Both the position numbers and the translations under genes were made by a program. Positions 46,636-55,522 of a DNA stretch of 64,000 nt are shown piece after piece. Each line of letters begins with the position of its first letter. Within the stretch, counting starts at the first letter, position 1. This DNA comes from Kiritimatiellia bacterium (GTDB lineage Bacteria > Verrucomicrobiota > Kiritimatiellia > RFP12 > JAAYLN01), in assembly GCA_017962605.1 (NCBI GenBank), contig JAGCUY010000198.1:1-64000 (forward strand). The letters are read 5' to 3'. The notes beneath the pieces were generated by a model. It made no database searches and was not told the origin of the DNA. It worked only from the letters and a program-made list of their open reading frames with translations.

Positions 46636-47109
46636 ATGAACAAGAAACGAAAACGATGCTTGCTGATTATATCGGCATTTGCAGTATTGATGTTGGCATC
46701 GGCTGGCGCATTTTTCGTGTTCCACAATGACACGGATAACGAACAAAAACAAACTACGCAAAAAGGCGAAGAAATCCAACCTCCTGTGGAGTTGCAAGTT
46801 CATCTGCCTTTTGACTGGTTTACGGAAACGCAAAAAGAAGGACTTGCCATTCATCTTAGCGAAGTGGATGCAATTGTGCGAAAGGACGATGGTTTTGAGG
46901 TGTCCCTAATGGGAACGGCAGCCCTTGCTCCAAATGGAGAAACATACACAATTGAGTTGCGTGTCAAAGTGGATGGCGACGGCATGGGTTATTATGTTTC
47001 CGACATCATTTCATGTTATTGCAACGATAATCCCAAAATACACAATGAATTTGAGACTGTGAAAAGGGACTGTCTGTCATTCATGGAAAAGAGGCTTGTC
47101 GGTCCATGA
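46636..47109 (+). CDS. Single-span secreted-side protein, envelope operon gene 1
   Basis: The 157-residue protein has a basic start (MNKKRKRCL) and one hydrophobic span (residues about 8-30), then an exported domain of about 120 residues with no recognised family (LEGDGFEV-type acidic, beta-rich). It has AAAGGAAC upstream. It ends in ATGA overlap with the next gene. The operon it opens encodes a signal-peptide protein with a membrane hairpin, a lipoprotein, a two-span helical protein and a polytopic protein, so I infer an inner-membrane or envelope complex. Confidence 0.7.
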   Translation: MNKKRKRCLLIISAFAVLMLASAGAFFVFHNDTDNEQKQTTQKGEEIQPPVELQVHLPFDWFTETQKEGLAIHLSEVDAIVRKDDGFEVSLMGTAALAPNGETYTIELRVKVDGDGMGYYVSDIISCYCNDNPKIHNEFETVKRDCLSFMEKRLVGP

Positions 47110-48785
47110 GAATATGTTTAGGCATATTTGCGATAGCCATGTCGATTATCGCGACATCGGCTTATGCTATGAGTTTTAATCAGACTTGGGAAAATCCAGG
47201 ACATCGACAATCCTTCGCCATGGTGATGGATGGTCTAGGTGGCGAGGGTTTTGCAGAGGCCTGCAAAGCCGTGTCTGACGCAGCCGATGCGAAGTGTATG
47301 GCATATTATCGCGAAATCGGAATGATGAAAGGCATTGAGAACCATAGATTCATGGGGCATTGGGGTTGGTCTGGGGATATTCCCAAAGATGTATTTGATC
47401 GCGGGGCAAAGATGAATCCTCCTGTATCGAAAGAGGCTATTATTTCCATTTGGCAGAGAGTCCACAACGAAACAGTTGAAATCGTCATGAAGAAAACCGG
47501 ATTGCCGCCCAAGGCCGCCGATGCCTTTGCGGGATTACTTTATGACACGCATCTTCTTCACGACTTCACGGGCGAATTCGCCGAGGCATTGCAGAATCCT
47601 AGCGCAATTCAAAAAGACGCTATCAAGAACCTTCATAGACTCCTTGGGAACCGCAGTATCTTTGTGCGTAATCTGGAAGCCGAAATCAAATCCGCATTGA
47701 ACGGCGTTCCTGCATCCGACCAGCCCCGTGTTCTATTGAGCGTATTGATAAGGAATGACTTAGGGAAGGAGGTTTATAAAGTGTATGGGGATCGTTTTTT
47801 GGCAACGAGAGGAATCACTTTTTCGGATGGGATTGCCAGCAAACTTGCGACTGGAACAAAAGGAGTCAACGAACAATTCTTCTCAAAATCTCTCTCCAGC
47901 GCCATTAAGGATTGCGGACAAAGAGTTGACGACATGAAAGTGGAAAAGGTTGTGAAGGGTGTTTACAGCGAAATCGAAAAGAACGGAAAGAAGGCATACC
48001 GTTTGCAAATTCCATTGCAGTTTTCGGCGGAAGAAAGAATCGCCTCGCAGTATGCGAAGGAGTGTCTGACCGCCTCAAATGGCAGTCTTTCAGAAGGGCA
48101 ACTGACAAGTCTCGTTGCTGAACGTCTGCGAGACTCAAGGGTTACGCAAATGTCAGAAGAGCATATTACCCGCACGGCATCAAATGCGGCCAAATGGGCG
48201 AAAATGAACAGCGACAAACTGGCAGTTGGCCTCAAAGCCGGGATTTTGACATTTTGCATAACTGAGGGCATAACCGTTGTCGCTTTCTCCGAAACAGACA
48301 TGGAGGAGGAAGAGTTTTGGCGGCAGACGGAAAAGAACCTTGGCGGGGCCATTCTTCAGGGAACGGCGACATACATTCTGGTAGCACTTGGCGCGAATCC
48401 GTTCACATGGCCAGGTGGACTCATTGTCCTCGGCGTCGGCATCGGCACGCAAATAGTTTATGATTTCGCATGGAATCGCCTTGAACGCTATCTGGACTCC
48501 CTATACTTTACGCTGGATGATTTCGTCGGCGATCTGCCTCAGGAGATAAGGGATAGAACAACGGTTCTGGACATTTTGGACTTTGAGCAATTCAGCCGAA
48601 TCAACAACGACCGGCGCTCGACAATTGACTATCTGCTCCAAGATGAAGCACGAAATACAACTTCTACATTTTTCCCAAGCGACCCAATGCATAGGACTTC
48701 AATTGATTATCATGGTCAGAGCAGTCCGATTGACGAACCTGTCCGCAAAGGCAATGCTGTCGATTTTTTAGAACAACAAAACTAA
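47106..48785 (+). CDS. Exported protein with membrane-insertion hairpin, possible zinc-hydrolase-like N-domain
   Basis: The 559-residue protein has a signal peptide ending near TSAYA. Residues about 60-200 contain ENHRFMGHWGW and later LLYDTHLLHDFTGE, a His-rich pattern loosely like zinc-dependent phospholipase C or S1-P1 folds; this is a weak resemblance. Residues about 380-450 hold two hydrophobic segments (VGLKAGILTFCITEGITVVAF and TYILVALGANPFTWPGGLIV) separated by an acidic loop, a hairpin that could insert in a membrane as in some toxins. Polar C-terminal 100 residues. No known family is claimed. Confidence 0.65.
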   Translation: MRICLGIFAIAMSIIATSAYAMSFNQTWENPGHRQSFAMVMDGLGGEGFAEACKAVSDAADAKCMAYYREIGMMKGIENHRFMGHWGWSGDIPKDVFDRGAKMNPPVSKEAIISIWQRVHNETVEIVMKKTGLPPKAADAFAGLLYDTHLLHDFTGEFAEALQNPSAIQKDAIKNLHRLLGNRSIFVRNLEAEIKSALNGVPASDQPRVLLSVLIRNDLGKEVYKVYGDRFLATRGITFSDGIASKLATGTKGVNEQFFSKSLSSAIKDCGQRVDDMKVEKVVKGVYSEIEKNGKKAYRLQIPLQFSAEERIASQYAKECLTASNGSLSEGQLTSLVAERLRDSRVTQMSEEHITRTASNAAKWAKMNSDKLAVGLKAGILTFCITEGITVVAFSETDMEEEEFWRQTEKNLGGAILQGTATYILVALGANPFTWPGGLIVLGVGIGTQIVYDFAWNRLERYLDSLYFTLDDFVGDLPQEIRDRTTVLDILDFEQFSRINNDRRSTIDYLLQDEARNTTSTFFPSDPMHRTSIDYHGQSSPIDEPVRKGNAVDFLEQQN

Positions 48786-48799
48786 GGAGTAAAAAACCA

Positions 48800-50173
48800 A
48801 TGAACAAGATGCTGACTCGCAAACTCATATCCTTGGCGATGCTTCTCGCCACAGGATGCGCCACAACGGGTTCTGACCCCGAAGGTCCCAAAACCGGGAA
48901 AGGAATTGACACGGATGATTCCGTTAAACCACCCATAACCGCAGTTTCCGTCAGCAATTCCATGTTAGGCGAACGCAGGGTGGAGGATTCCCGCATAAGA
49001 ATCACCTACAGGGACAGCGGCCTTGAAAACGTCACAATAGCGGATGACGCCGACATTAGGGACATCCAGGCCTTTGCGATAACCGCCTATCGAAAAGTCC
49101 TGAAAAACAAGTTGCAGAATGGCGATCCAATCACAAAGGGGGAAACGGAATTGCTGGGGTTCATTTGCTTCGTCCAGCATGTGGCCCTTGCAAGTTTTAC
49201 AGAGTATGGGTACCTCCATTTAACCGGTCGTGTTCGCTGTGACAAAAAGGAATCTCCCATTTTGAAAGACATTAAGGTAAATGGCGACCACCAACTCCCC
49301 CGCGAAGCGGAACTACTCAGGAGATCGGTTGTTAACTTCAACTCCAACAGCAATGTGTTGGCAAGGCTGATTGACTGCTGGTCGGGCGAGTCGCTGCGCG
49401 ATGACGCAAACCAGATTTTCTCTGAAATAGTCGCTCCTCAATATGGGAGGAAGAAGGATGCCGCTCTAGTTGCAAAGCCAGAGGAGTTTTTCTTGGCAAC
49501 CAATCCAATTCTCTTATGGTCGTATGTGCAATACACGGACGATTTGAATGCTTTGAAGAACAAGGACGGAGAGTACACGGGTCAAGAATACACAGGCATT
49601 TTCGACCCACCGAAAACCTCGAAGTTGAACAACAAGCAAAAAGCTCTTCTTTGGGGGCGTGTCGCAAACAGTCTTCGCTTTTATTCAGGGGATTGCGGCG
49701 AGTTGCACCGTGACATGGCTCGTAGCATCCAAATGACCTCGGACTCATATACGAAGCGGCAGATTGAGGACTTGCGAATAAAATACGCCCAATGGCTTGA
49801 AGATGATTTCTACAAGTTCAGGGAGGTCTATTACGCCTACCCGTTTATCTGCGAATGCAAGAAGCTTTTTGAGCGTATTCAAGATGCTCGTCACACACTT
49901 TTTAAAAGCAACAAGGAGCAGATGGAGGACGCTGCTATGATGTTCTGCGAGGCCACGTCCGTAAATGGGAATGAGATGATCAAGAATCTCAATTCACGGT
50001 ATGCGGCGAAAGTCTATGGCGACACCATACGTGAGCTGAAGAGACGGGCGGGGAGCAGGAAATTCAAGGAGATTCAGGAAAAATGCCGGTTGTGGAGTCT
50101 TGACGAGCCGGAGTTTGATATTTCGGATGACGAGTTCGGAATCCGCAAGGTGAAATACATGAAAAAAGATTAG
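48800..50173 (+). CDS. Lipoprotein, envelope operon gene 3
   Basis: The 457-residue protein starts with a lipoprotein signal (MLLATGC lipobox, Cys at about residue 20) and continues as a mainly helical exported protein with many Arg/Lys/Glu and few hydrophobic spans. A segment around 200-330 repeats motifs such as LWSYVQYTDDLNALKNKDGEY. No family recognised. AAGGAG (48783-48788) precedes the ATG. It is likely anchored in the inner or outer membrane and is co-transcribed with its neighbours. Confidence 0.75.
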   Translation: MNKMLTRKLISLAMLLATGCATTGSDPEGPKTGKGIDTDDSVKPPITAVSVSNSMLGERRVEDSRIRITYRDSGLENVTIADDADIRDIQAFAITAYRKVLKNKLQNGDPITKGETELLGFICFVQHVALASFTEYGYLHLTGRVRCDKKESPILKDIKVNGDHQLPREAELLRRSVVNFNSNSNVLARLIDCWSGESLRDDANQIFSEIVAPQYGRKKDAALVAKPEEFFLATNPILLWSYVQYTDDLNALKNKDGEYTGQEYTGIFDPPKTSKLNNKQKALLWGRVANSLRFYSGDCGELHRDMARSIQMTSDSYTKRQIEDLRIKYAQWLEDDFYKFREVYYAYPFICECKKLFERIQDARHTLFKSNKEQMEDAAMMFCEATSVNGNEMIKNLNSRYAAKVYGDTIRELKRRAGSRKFKEIQEKCRLWSLDEPEFDISDDEFGIRKVKYMKKD

Positions 50174-50180
50174 TTTTACC

Positions 50181-50882
50181 ATGAATGCCAATATCATAAG
50201 AACTTGGGCTGTTGCCCAAATCGTCATCGGGGTGGGGTTGGCCTGCTCCACTGCCTATTATGCGCCTTCGGCGTTTCACAAGATGAAGGAGGAATCCCAA
50301 AACGCCGGTGTCGGTCTTCGGGATGTCGCGGAAGCGCTGGCCGCCGTTCGCGTGACATACGCCGAAACGGCGACCAATCTTTTCGACACGGCAAGCGGAA
50401 TGTCAGATGTCGAGATCAAACTCCAAGACGCTGGTGGTGAGATTGGCGATGTCGGCCACCAGTTTGAAGAACGTGGGCGGAAATTCGAGAGGTCGGAACG
50501 TCACAACCGCGAGAGCAAGATATTCTGGGGCAAGATGGAGACGCCTTTTGCAAAATACATCGCGGACATCTACGGCGACTTGAAAGAATGGGCGCTCAAT
50601 GCCGGCACAAAGCTCTGCGATGTGGGGCGCGACTTGTCCCATGTCGCGGAGATAGTTGGAAAGCAGCGTGGGGCAATCGCAAAATACCAGAGCGAGGGGC
50701 ATCCCAAGACCCTGAAGGCCATGGAGAGTTCCGCTGAGACAATAGGCCATGTCGGGGCCCTGCTAACCGAAGGGGAGTCAATAGACATGCTTGCCCGCTC
50801 CGTTTACATCCTGTGCGGGATTGTCGCGCTTCTCTTCATTGGGAACGGTGTCGTCCTTCTTGTCGGCATGGGAAAGAAGTAG
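50181..50882 (+). CDS. Two-span coiled-coil membrane protein, paralog A
   Basis: The 233-residue protein has an N-terminal span (residues about 7-27, AVAQIVIGVGLACSTAYYA), a long helical region of about 170 residues with GDVGHQFEERGRKFERSERHN and LCDVGRDLSHVAEIVGKQ, and a C-terminal span (about 205-228). The repeat D-V-G spacing suggests tandem helices. A second copy at 57281-57991 is about 80% identical. Function unknown; the topology would place the helical region on one side of the membrane as a bundle. Confidence 0.75.
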   Translation: MNANIIRTWAVAQIVIGVGLACSTAYYAPSAFHKMKEESQNAGVGLRDVAEALAAVRVTYAETATNLFDTASGMSDVEIKLQDAGGEIGDVGHQFEERGRKFERSERHNRESKIFWGKMETPFAKYIADIYGDLKEWALNAGTKLCDVGRDLSHVAEIVGKQRGAIAKYQSEGHPKTLKAMESSAETIGHVGALLTEGESIDMLARSVYILCGIVALLFIGNGVVLLVGMGKK

Positions 50883-50885
50883 CGC

Positions 50886-51719
50886 ATGAACGAGCAATCA
50901 AACGATAAGGTTTTGCCGGAAGGGCAAAAGGCAGGCCCGCCATCAATTCAGGATGAAGCCTGTCAATCAGATCGAAAACGCAACGACGATCCAAAAAAGA
51001 AACGTGGTCGGGGAGGAGAAGAAATTTTTAATATACTAATATGCTGCATAATTTTCTATCTTTGGGCCTTTTCCTTCGCGCGAAATGGAGCCTCTGCGGA
51101 TTATCTCAATTCTCCTCCAGTAAAACTGTTGGCTTGGGGAAGTGTCGGCAATATAAATCGGTTGACATTGTTTTTCTGGTTCTTGCCATGCTTGGCAGCT
51201 TGTTTCGGTACGCGAATCTTCCAATGTGTTCGCTTCGTGGGAAGTGGCAAGTTCTTGCTGGACAAGACTCGGGTTACGCGGATACCATGGAGAATTCCTC
51301 TATTGAACATCTGCTTCGCTATTGTTATTTCAGGAATTCTTATTCTGCCGCTTCCATTATATTCATGGGGCGTCTTACTCGGACATTTCGCGTTTTCTGA
51401 ACAAGTATATTTAGTCTTTTGCCAAAGCACGAATGTGTCAATGTTCTCTTTGGGGGGCTATGCCCTTGCCACAATTGCAAGCGAAATCGCATACAACATC
51501 TGGATTGCAGCAAGAGGCCATGCCTTTTGCAAATTCAAATGGTTGCTATTCGGATTCTCAATCGTATTCTTGGTGGCATACTGGATTTGGTGCTATTCTC
51601 GAGAGGGATTTTGCACTGCCACATTGATGAGTGCGCTGATTGGTTCCCCTTGGCTTCTTGGGTTTGACGATGTGCCGTGGCTCCCTTTGTTCTTGTCAGG
51701 GATATTGGCCGCTGATTGA
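50886..51719 (+). CDS. Polytopic membrane protein, envelope operon gene 5
   Basis: The 277-residue protein starts three bases after the previous stop. A charged cytoplasmic tail of about 45 residues (with DDPKKKRGRGGEE) precedes about six hydrophobic spans. No transport or catalytic motif stands out. The tail could contact a cytoplasmic partner. It ends the five-gene operon; the next motif copy begins at 51743. Confidence 0.7.
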   Translation: MNEQSNDKVLPEGQKAGPPSIQDEACQSDRKRNDDPKKKRGRGGEEIFNILICCIIFYLWAFSFARNGASADYLNSPPVKLLAWGSVGNINRLTLFFWFLPCLAACFGTRIFQCVRFVGSGKFLLDKTRVTRIPWRIPLLNICFAIVISGILILPLPLYSWGVLLGHFAFSEQVYLVFCQSTNVSMFSLGGYALATIASEIAYNIWIAARGHAFCKFKWLLFGFSIVFLVAYWIWCYSREGFCTATLMSALIGSPWLLGFDDVPWLPLFLSGILAAD

Positions 51720-51742
51720 GGGATTAGTAATATGAAATAGCC

Positions 51743-51771
51743 TTGTCAGATTCCGCGTCTGAAATCCGTAT
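51743..51771 (+). promoter_or_regulatory. Shared promoter-like motif, copy 2
   Basis: TTGTCA (51743-51748), 17 bases, CCGTAT (51766-51771). Between them TCAGA-N7-TCTGA is a perfect inverted repeat. The downstream leader has a CTATTGAGAC stretch also seen, in variant form, at 54940. Confidence 0.6.
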
Positions 51772-51824
51772 AAGCTATTGAGACACAACTTTTATTCACC
51801 AAAACAAACCGAAGGGGATAAACC

Positions 51825-53618
51825 ATGACCAATACGATGAAAATGCTGTTGCCGCTCGTTGCAGTATGTGCGATGGCTGGCTGCGCAAGGAGCGAGAATG
51901 CCAATTGTGTCGCTGCGGCGGAAACGCCCGAAGGGGCGACGGTTTCGGAAGCAACTCGGCAAGCGGGAGAAAACTCGCAGATAGCCACACCCGCCTGGGT
52001 TGTGACAAGCCCGGAAGTCGCCAGGCGCGCGGAGGCTGGCGATGCCGATGCCATGTTTGAAATTGCCAACGGGTATATGGAACTCGCGGCATCTTCGCAG
52101 ATTGAGGCAGATGACCAAGAACGTCTAGCCATGCGGAAGGAGGCCATGAAATGGATACGACGGCGCGCAAAGGCCATGGCAGACCGCGAGGGGGATTTGG
52201 AAAGTGTCCGCAAGAGGGCGGAAGCCGGTGACGCCGCCGCGCAACGGAATCTGGGATTCCGCTACAGTCAGGGCATCGACGTGGAGAAAGACGAGAAACT
52301 TGCTTTCAAGTGGACAAAAAAAGCTGCGGAAGGGGGCGACGCGAAGGCGCAGTTCAATCTGGCCGGGGACTATGCCGGAGGGCGTTCCGTCGTAGCGCAG
52401 AATCCTAAGGCCGCGACGGAATGGTATCGGAAAGCCCTTCCTGGATTCCGGGAAATGGCGGAGCGGGGTGAGCCGGTCGATTGCAAGCCGCTTGTTTTTG
52501 CCGGGCAGCTTCTGCTTGAAGGCGGTGACGAGAGAGACCGGGTGGAGCGCGATTCGGAACTGGGGATGGGCTATCTTCGCCTAGCCGCAGATTTGGGCGA
52601 CGCCGAGGCGAAGGCGATTATTGAGAAAATGGATGGCATGGATGCCTATCTTCAGGAGCAAAAGGAGGCGTTTAGGTTGATTGATAGCGTTGAAGACGCA
52701 GCAAAAGCTGGCGATATGGACGCGAAGCGACGAAAAGCCCGAATCGACGCATGGAAGGAGAAGGGCAATGCAATCCATGCCAATGTGAAGGACAACGATG
52801 AGATGACGATCAAGCGTATGTTGTTCTACTGGACAACCATGCCAGCCGTTGAGGCCGGGTATGAGCCATGGTATTTTGAGGCGGGGAAGGAATTCGCAAT
52901 TGGGGAAATAGTCCCAAAGGACATGGAGGAAGCCTCAAAGTGGTTCCGCTTGGCCGCCGATCTTGGCGATGCAAGGGCCGAGTATTATCTGGGACTTGGA
53001 TATTTGCTAGGCATTGGCGTTCCGCAAGATGATTTCAAGGCACTTGACTTGCTGAGGCAGTCAGGGAACCAAGACTTTGGTCAGGCAAGGGAGACGCTGG
53101 ATTCGCTGGCCGGAAGATACCGCAAGGAAGCGGAGGAAGGAGATTCATCCGCCCAGTTCATCCTTGGTGCCGCCTACGAGCATGGCGATGGCGTTTCAAA
53201 GGATCCCGTTAAAGCCGTGAAGTGGTATCGCAAAGCAGCCGAGCAGGGGCATCCGGGCGCACAGGCGTTTTTAGGATGGTGTCTCCTTGAGGGGGACGGC
53301 GTCAAAAAGGATGAAAAGGTGGCAGTCGAATGGCTGCGGAAGGCGGCTGAACAGGGAAACTCCGAAGCCCAGTTGAACTATGGGCGCTGCCTGTTCTATG
53401 GCAACGGGGTTGAAAAGGATCAGGCATTTGCCGCCGCATGGTATCGAAAGGCAGCCGAGCAAGGTGAGTTGTCTGCCATATACAACCTCGGCCTTTGCTA
53501 TTTGCAAGGCACAGGAACCGTCCCAGACGAAAAGACTGCCATCGCATGGTTTGAAAAGGCGGCCAAGCGAGGGCATTCAGGCTCGATAAAGATTCTTGAA
53601 CAGCTCAAGGAGAAATAA
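51825..53618 (+). CDS. Sel1-repeat lipoprotein
   Basis: The 597-residue protein opens MTNTMKMLLPLVAVCAMAGC, a lipoprotein signal with Cys20. From about residue 120 to the end it consists of many Sel1-like tetratricopeptide units, for example AEAGDAAAQRNLGFRYSQG, AAEQGHPGAQAFLGWCLLEG and AAEQGNSEAQLNYGRC, with the GDG(V/I) turns typical of Sel1. Such proteins scaffold partners in the periplasm or outer membrane. The signal-peptide part is shared with two neighbouring cassettes whose bodies are unrelated. Motif copy 2 drives it; GGGGAT precedes the ATG. Confidence 0.82.
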   Translation: MTNTMKMLLPLVAVCAMAGCARSENANCVAAAETPEGATVSEATRQAGENSQIATPAWVVTSPEVARRAEAGDADAMFEIANGYMELAASSQIEADDQERLAMRKEAMKWIRRRAKAMADREGDLESVRKRAEAGDAAAQRNLGFRYSQGIDVEKDEKLAFKWTKKAAEGGDAKAQFNLAGDYAGGRSVVAQNPKAATEWYRKALPGFREMAERGEPVDCKPLVFAGQLLLEGGDERDRVERDSELGMGYLRLAADLGDAEAKAIIEKMDGMDAYLQEQKEAFRLIDSVEDAAKAGDMDAKRRKARIDAWKEKGNAIHANVKDNDEMTIKRMLFYWTTMPAVEAGYEPWYFEAGKEFAIGEIVPKDMEEASKWFRLAADLGDARAEYYLGLGYLLGIGVPQDDFKALDLLRQSGNQDFGQARETLDSLAGRYRKEAEEGDSSAQFILGAAYEHGDGVSKDPVKAVKWYRKAAEQGHPGAQAFLGWCLLEGDGVKKDEKVAVEWLRKAAEQGNSEAQLNYGRCLFYGNGVEKDQAFAAAWYRKAAEQGELSAIYNLGLCYLQGTGTVPDEKTAIAWFEKAAKRGHSGSIKILEQLKEK

Positions 53619-53648
53619 CGGGGCCGCCTTGTCCGACACTTGATCGAT

Positions 53649-53702
53649 CTTGGCCGCAGGGATGCGGAACGAGTGCTGCGGGATGAGAGGCTATTGCCTT
53701 GA
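53649..53702 (+). repeat. Orphan C-terminal tail R1
   Basis: Reads LGRRDAERVLRDERLLP then TGA. It belongs to the same decayed tail as R2-R5. The DNA also forms CCGCA-GGGA-TGCGG. Confidence 0.65.
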
Positions 53703-53728
53703 TTCCAATCTCTTTTCTGTCTAATTTA
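53700..53728 (+). promoter_or_regulatory. Promoter of the AT-rich gene
   Basis: TTGATT (53700-53705), 17 bases, TAATTT (53723-53728). CCTTGATTCC looks like a shortened version of the shared motif start CCTTGTCAGATTC. AAGGAGCAGCC is the ribosome site. Confidence 0.45.
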
Positions 53729-53748
53729 ATTACAAGGAGCAGCCAACA

Positions 53749-54837
53749 ATGAATGATTCCACGCTCAATATGAATGTCGAGCTTGTCAAGAAATCAATTC
53801 CAACCCTTCAATTGGCAACAAAGAAAGGAGATCAAACCGCTTTAGAACTTTTGGAGGCGTATTCTAAAATTCCTGGTGAAGTTGGAACTAATGCATTGTT
53901 AGCCTTAGGAGAACTATTTTGCGATCAATCATTACCTTTCGCAGATTTTGAAAAGGGCTTTGAAAGGTTGCGTGAAGCAGCAAGACAAGGGCAATACTGT
54001 GCCGTCAAAACACTTATTGGATTCCTTTTCTCAAATCCACCTAAAAGGCATCTCCAATCAAGTTGGGATATCGCTTCAATCAGAATTCATCAGCTTGATT
54101 TTTGGAAACCGCTTATTGAAACCTATATTGCGAATTGTACTGCTAAAAAAGAATTCTACTCCCTAATTGTAAATAAGGAACTTGCCATAAATTGTGACGA
54201 AGCTTTTTCAGGCATCATAAAAGCCTTTTTCGAGGAGACTGAACATAATCTGAAAGACTATTTGAAGTTCCTTATGGACAAGTCTTCAAATAAGGAAATC
54301 TTTACAGCATGTGCCAAAAAACTATGCGATATGGCTTGTAGTGGGGATGAATCGGCCCTGATTTTGCTTATGAGCTATTACAAAAGGTTAGATAAATGGG
54401 GTATTTCTCAATTAATTGACAAAAATATTATCTCGTTGAGCGAAGCGCAGCGCTATTTGGCTTTGGGATTAAAAACTGAGATTGTAAATGAAGCCCCTTG
54501 GGAGTATTATCAAAAAGGCGCATTTCTTGGTTCTGTAACATGCAAACTGAAAATAATACGTCTTCGTTTAACACAATCTCAAACAGACTTAGAAGCAGTT
54601 GAAAAATCTCTTTCGGAAATTACGAAAACACCATCCGAAGAATCGTTAATCGCCGAAGTAAAATCTTTAATCAAATTGTTTGTTATCAGGTGTAATGAAG
54701 CACGTGCTGTTGATGAGATGGTTATACGATCTTGTAATGACATTGCCTTCAAGGATAATGAAACAGCACAGTCGATAATATTTCACTACAACAAGTTAAG
54801 TAGCTGGATTGCTGCTTATGGCTCAAAAATGGCATAG
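53749..54837 (+). CDS. AT-rich Sel1-like helical protein
   Basis: The 362-residue protein has no signal peptide (MNDSTLNMNVELVKKS) and appears cytoplasmic. A LREAARQGQYCAVKTLIGFLF segment near residue 75 fits one or two Sel1-like helix pairs; the remainder is helical and unassigned. Codon use is strikingly A/T-rich compared with every neighbour (many AAA, ATT, TTT codons), which points to recent transfer. It sits between tail R1 and tail R2, as a cassette in the array. Confidence 0.65.
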   Translation: MNDSTLNMNVELVKKSIPTLQLATKKGDQTALELLEAYSKIPGEVGTNALLALGELFCDQSLPFADFEKGFERLREAARQGQYCAVKTLIGFLFSNPPKRHLQSSWDIASIRIHQLDFWKPLIETYIANCTAKKEFYSLIVNKELAINCDEAFSGIIKAFFEETEHNLKDYLKFLMDKSSNKEIFTACAKKLCDMACSGDESALILLMSYYKRLDKWGISQLIDKNIISLSEAQRYLALGLKTEIVNEAPWEYYQKGAFLGSVTCKLKIIRLRLTQSQTDLEAVEKSLSEITKTPSEESLIAEVKSLIKLFVIRCNEARAVDEMVIRSCNDIAFKDNETAQSIIFHYNKLSSWIAAYGSKMA

Positions 54838-54838
54838 G

Positions 54839-54898
54839 CTTGAACTCGGCCGCAGGGATGCGGAGAGGAAGCTTCGGGAAGAAGGGTTGATTGAGTAG
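54839..54898 (+). repeat. Orphan C-terminal tail R2
   Basis: Reads LELGRRDAERKLREEGLIE then TAG; begins at the stop of the AT-rich gene in another frame. Confidence 0.7.
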
Positions 54899-54911
54899 TT
54901 TCTAAACGGCC

Positions 54912-54940
54912 TTGTCAGATTCCCGGCCTGTAGGACGTAT
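54912..54940 (+). promoter_or_regulatory. Shared promoter-like motif, copy 3
   Basis: TTGTCA (54912-54917), 17 bases, ACGTAT (54935-54940). About 90 bases here nearly match copy 5 at 56437. Confidence 0.6.
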
Positions 54941-54992
54941 TTGTTATTGAGACAATACCTTTCATTCAACATCTGAACCAAGGAGACAAACA

Positions 54993-55145
54993 ATGAACAA
55001 GATCATGAAAATGCTGTTGCCGCTCGTCGCGGCACTCTGGCAGGCCATGGCGGAGAGGCGCATCGATTTTGTGACTCTTGTGCGTTGCATGGAGGAAGGC
55101 CGAATGACCCGCATCATGACACCATATATGGAGGCGCTATCATGA
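54993..55145 (+). CDS. Truncated signal-peptide cassette
   Basis: A 50-residue product starts MNKIMKMLLPLVA, the same export start as the genes at 51825 and 56518, then diverges into LWQAMAERRIDF and stops in ATGA overlap with the next frame. It looks like the 5' end of a lipoprotein gene joined to foreign DNA: no lipobox Cys remains. Promoter copy 3 and AAGGAGAC ribosome site are intact, so it may still be translated. Confidence 0.5.
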   Translation: MNKIMKMLLPLVAALWQAMAERRIDFVTLVRCMEEGRMTRIMTPYMEALS

Positions 55146-55423
55146 AAACGACATTCGCCCGCAGAAATACGACGCTCCCACCTGACATTCCAGCTGCTTT
55201 GACCTCCAGGTTTTCGGGAAACCCGACGAAGAAGGCGCAGAGGGTTGCTTTTCTAAGAAACGGGGGACTTCCAGGAGATGGCCTTGCCTTGCAGACAGTC
55301 ATTGAGCGAATTAGGCTGTTCCTGCTCCCTGTCGTCAATTCGCATAACCATTGCGGAGCGGCATGGGTAGCCGGTGTTGGCTGGTCGGCAGCAAGAAAGC
55401 GGAACGACGAGGAAGGAGACTGA
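55142..55423 (+). CDS. Uncertain small protein coupled to the truncated cassette
   Basis: A 93-residue frame (MKTTFARRNTTLPPDIPAAL) starts in ATGA overlap. Composition is basic with GGLPGDGLALQTV, and no family is recognised. The opposite strand is also open over this stretch, so coding status is doubtful. Confidence 0.3.
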   Translation: MKTTFARRNTTLPPDIPAALTSRFSGNPTKKAQRVAFLRNGGLPGDGLALQTVIERIRLFLLPVVNSHNHCGAAWVAGVGWSAARKRNDEEGD

Positions 55424-55444
55424 TTCTGTCTGTGGCACGTAGCT

Positions 55445-55473
55445 TTGTCAGAATCCGGCATTGAACCCCGTAC
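55445..55473 (+). promoter_or_regulatory. Shared promoter-like motif, copy 4 (diverged)
   Basis: TTGTCA (55445-55450), 17 bases, CCGTAC (55468-55473); GAATCC replaces GATTCC. Leader CAACCCAAGGAG leads to the ATG at 55523. Confidence 0.5.
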
Positions 55474-55522
55474 ATATTGTCGAGGTGCCACTTCATTTAC
55501 AAAGCAACCCAAGGAGTAAACA

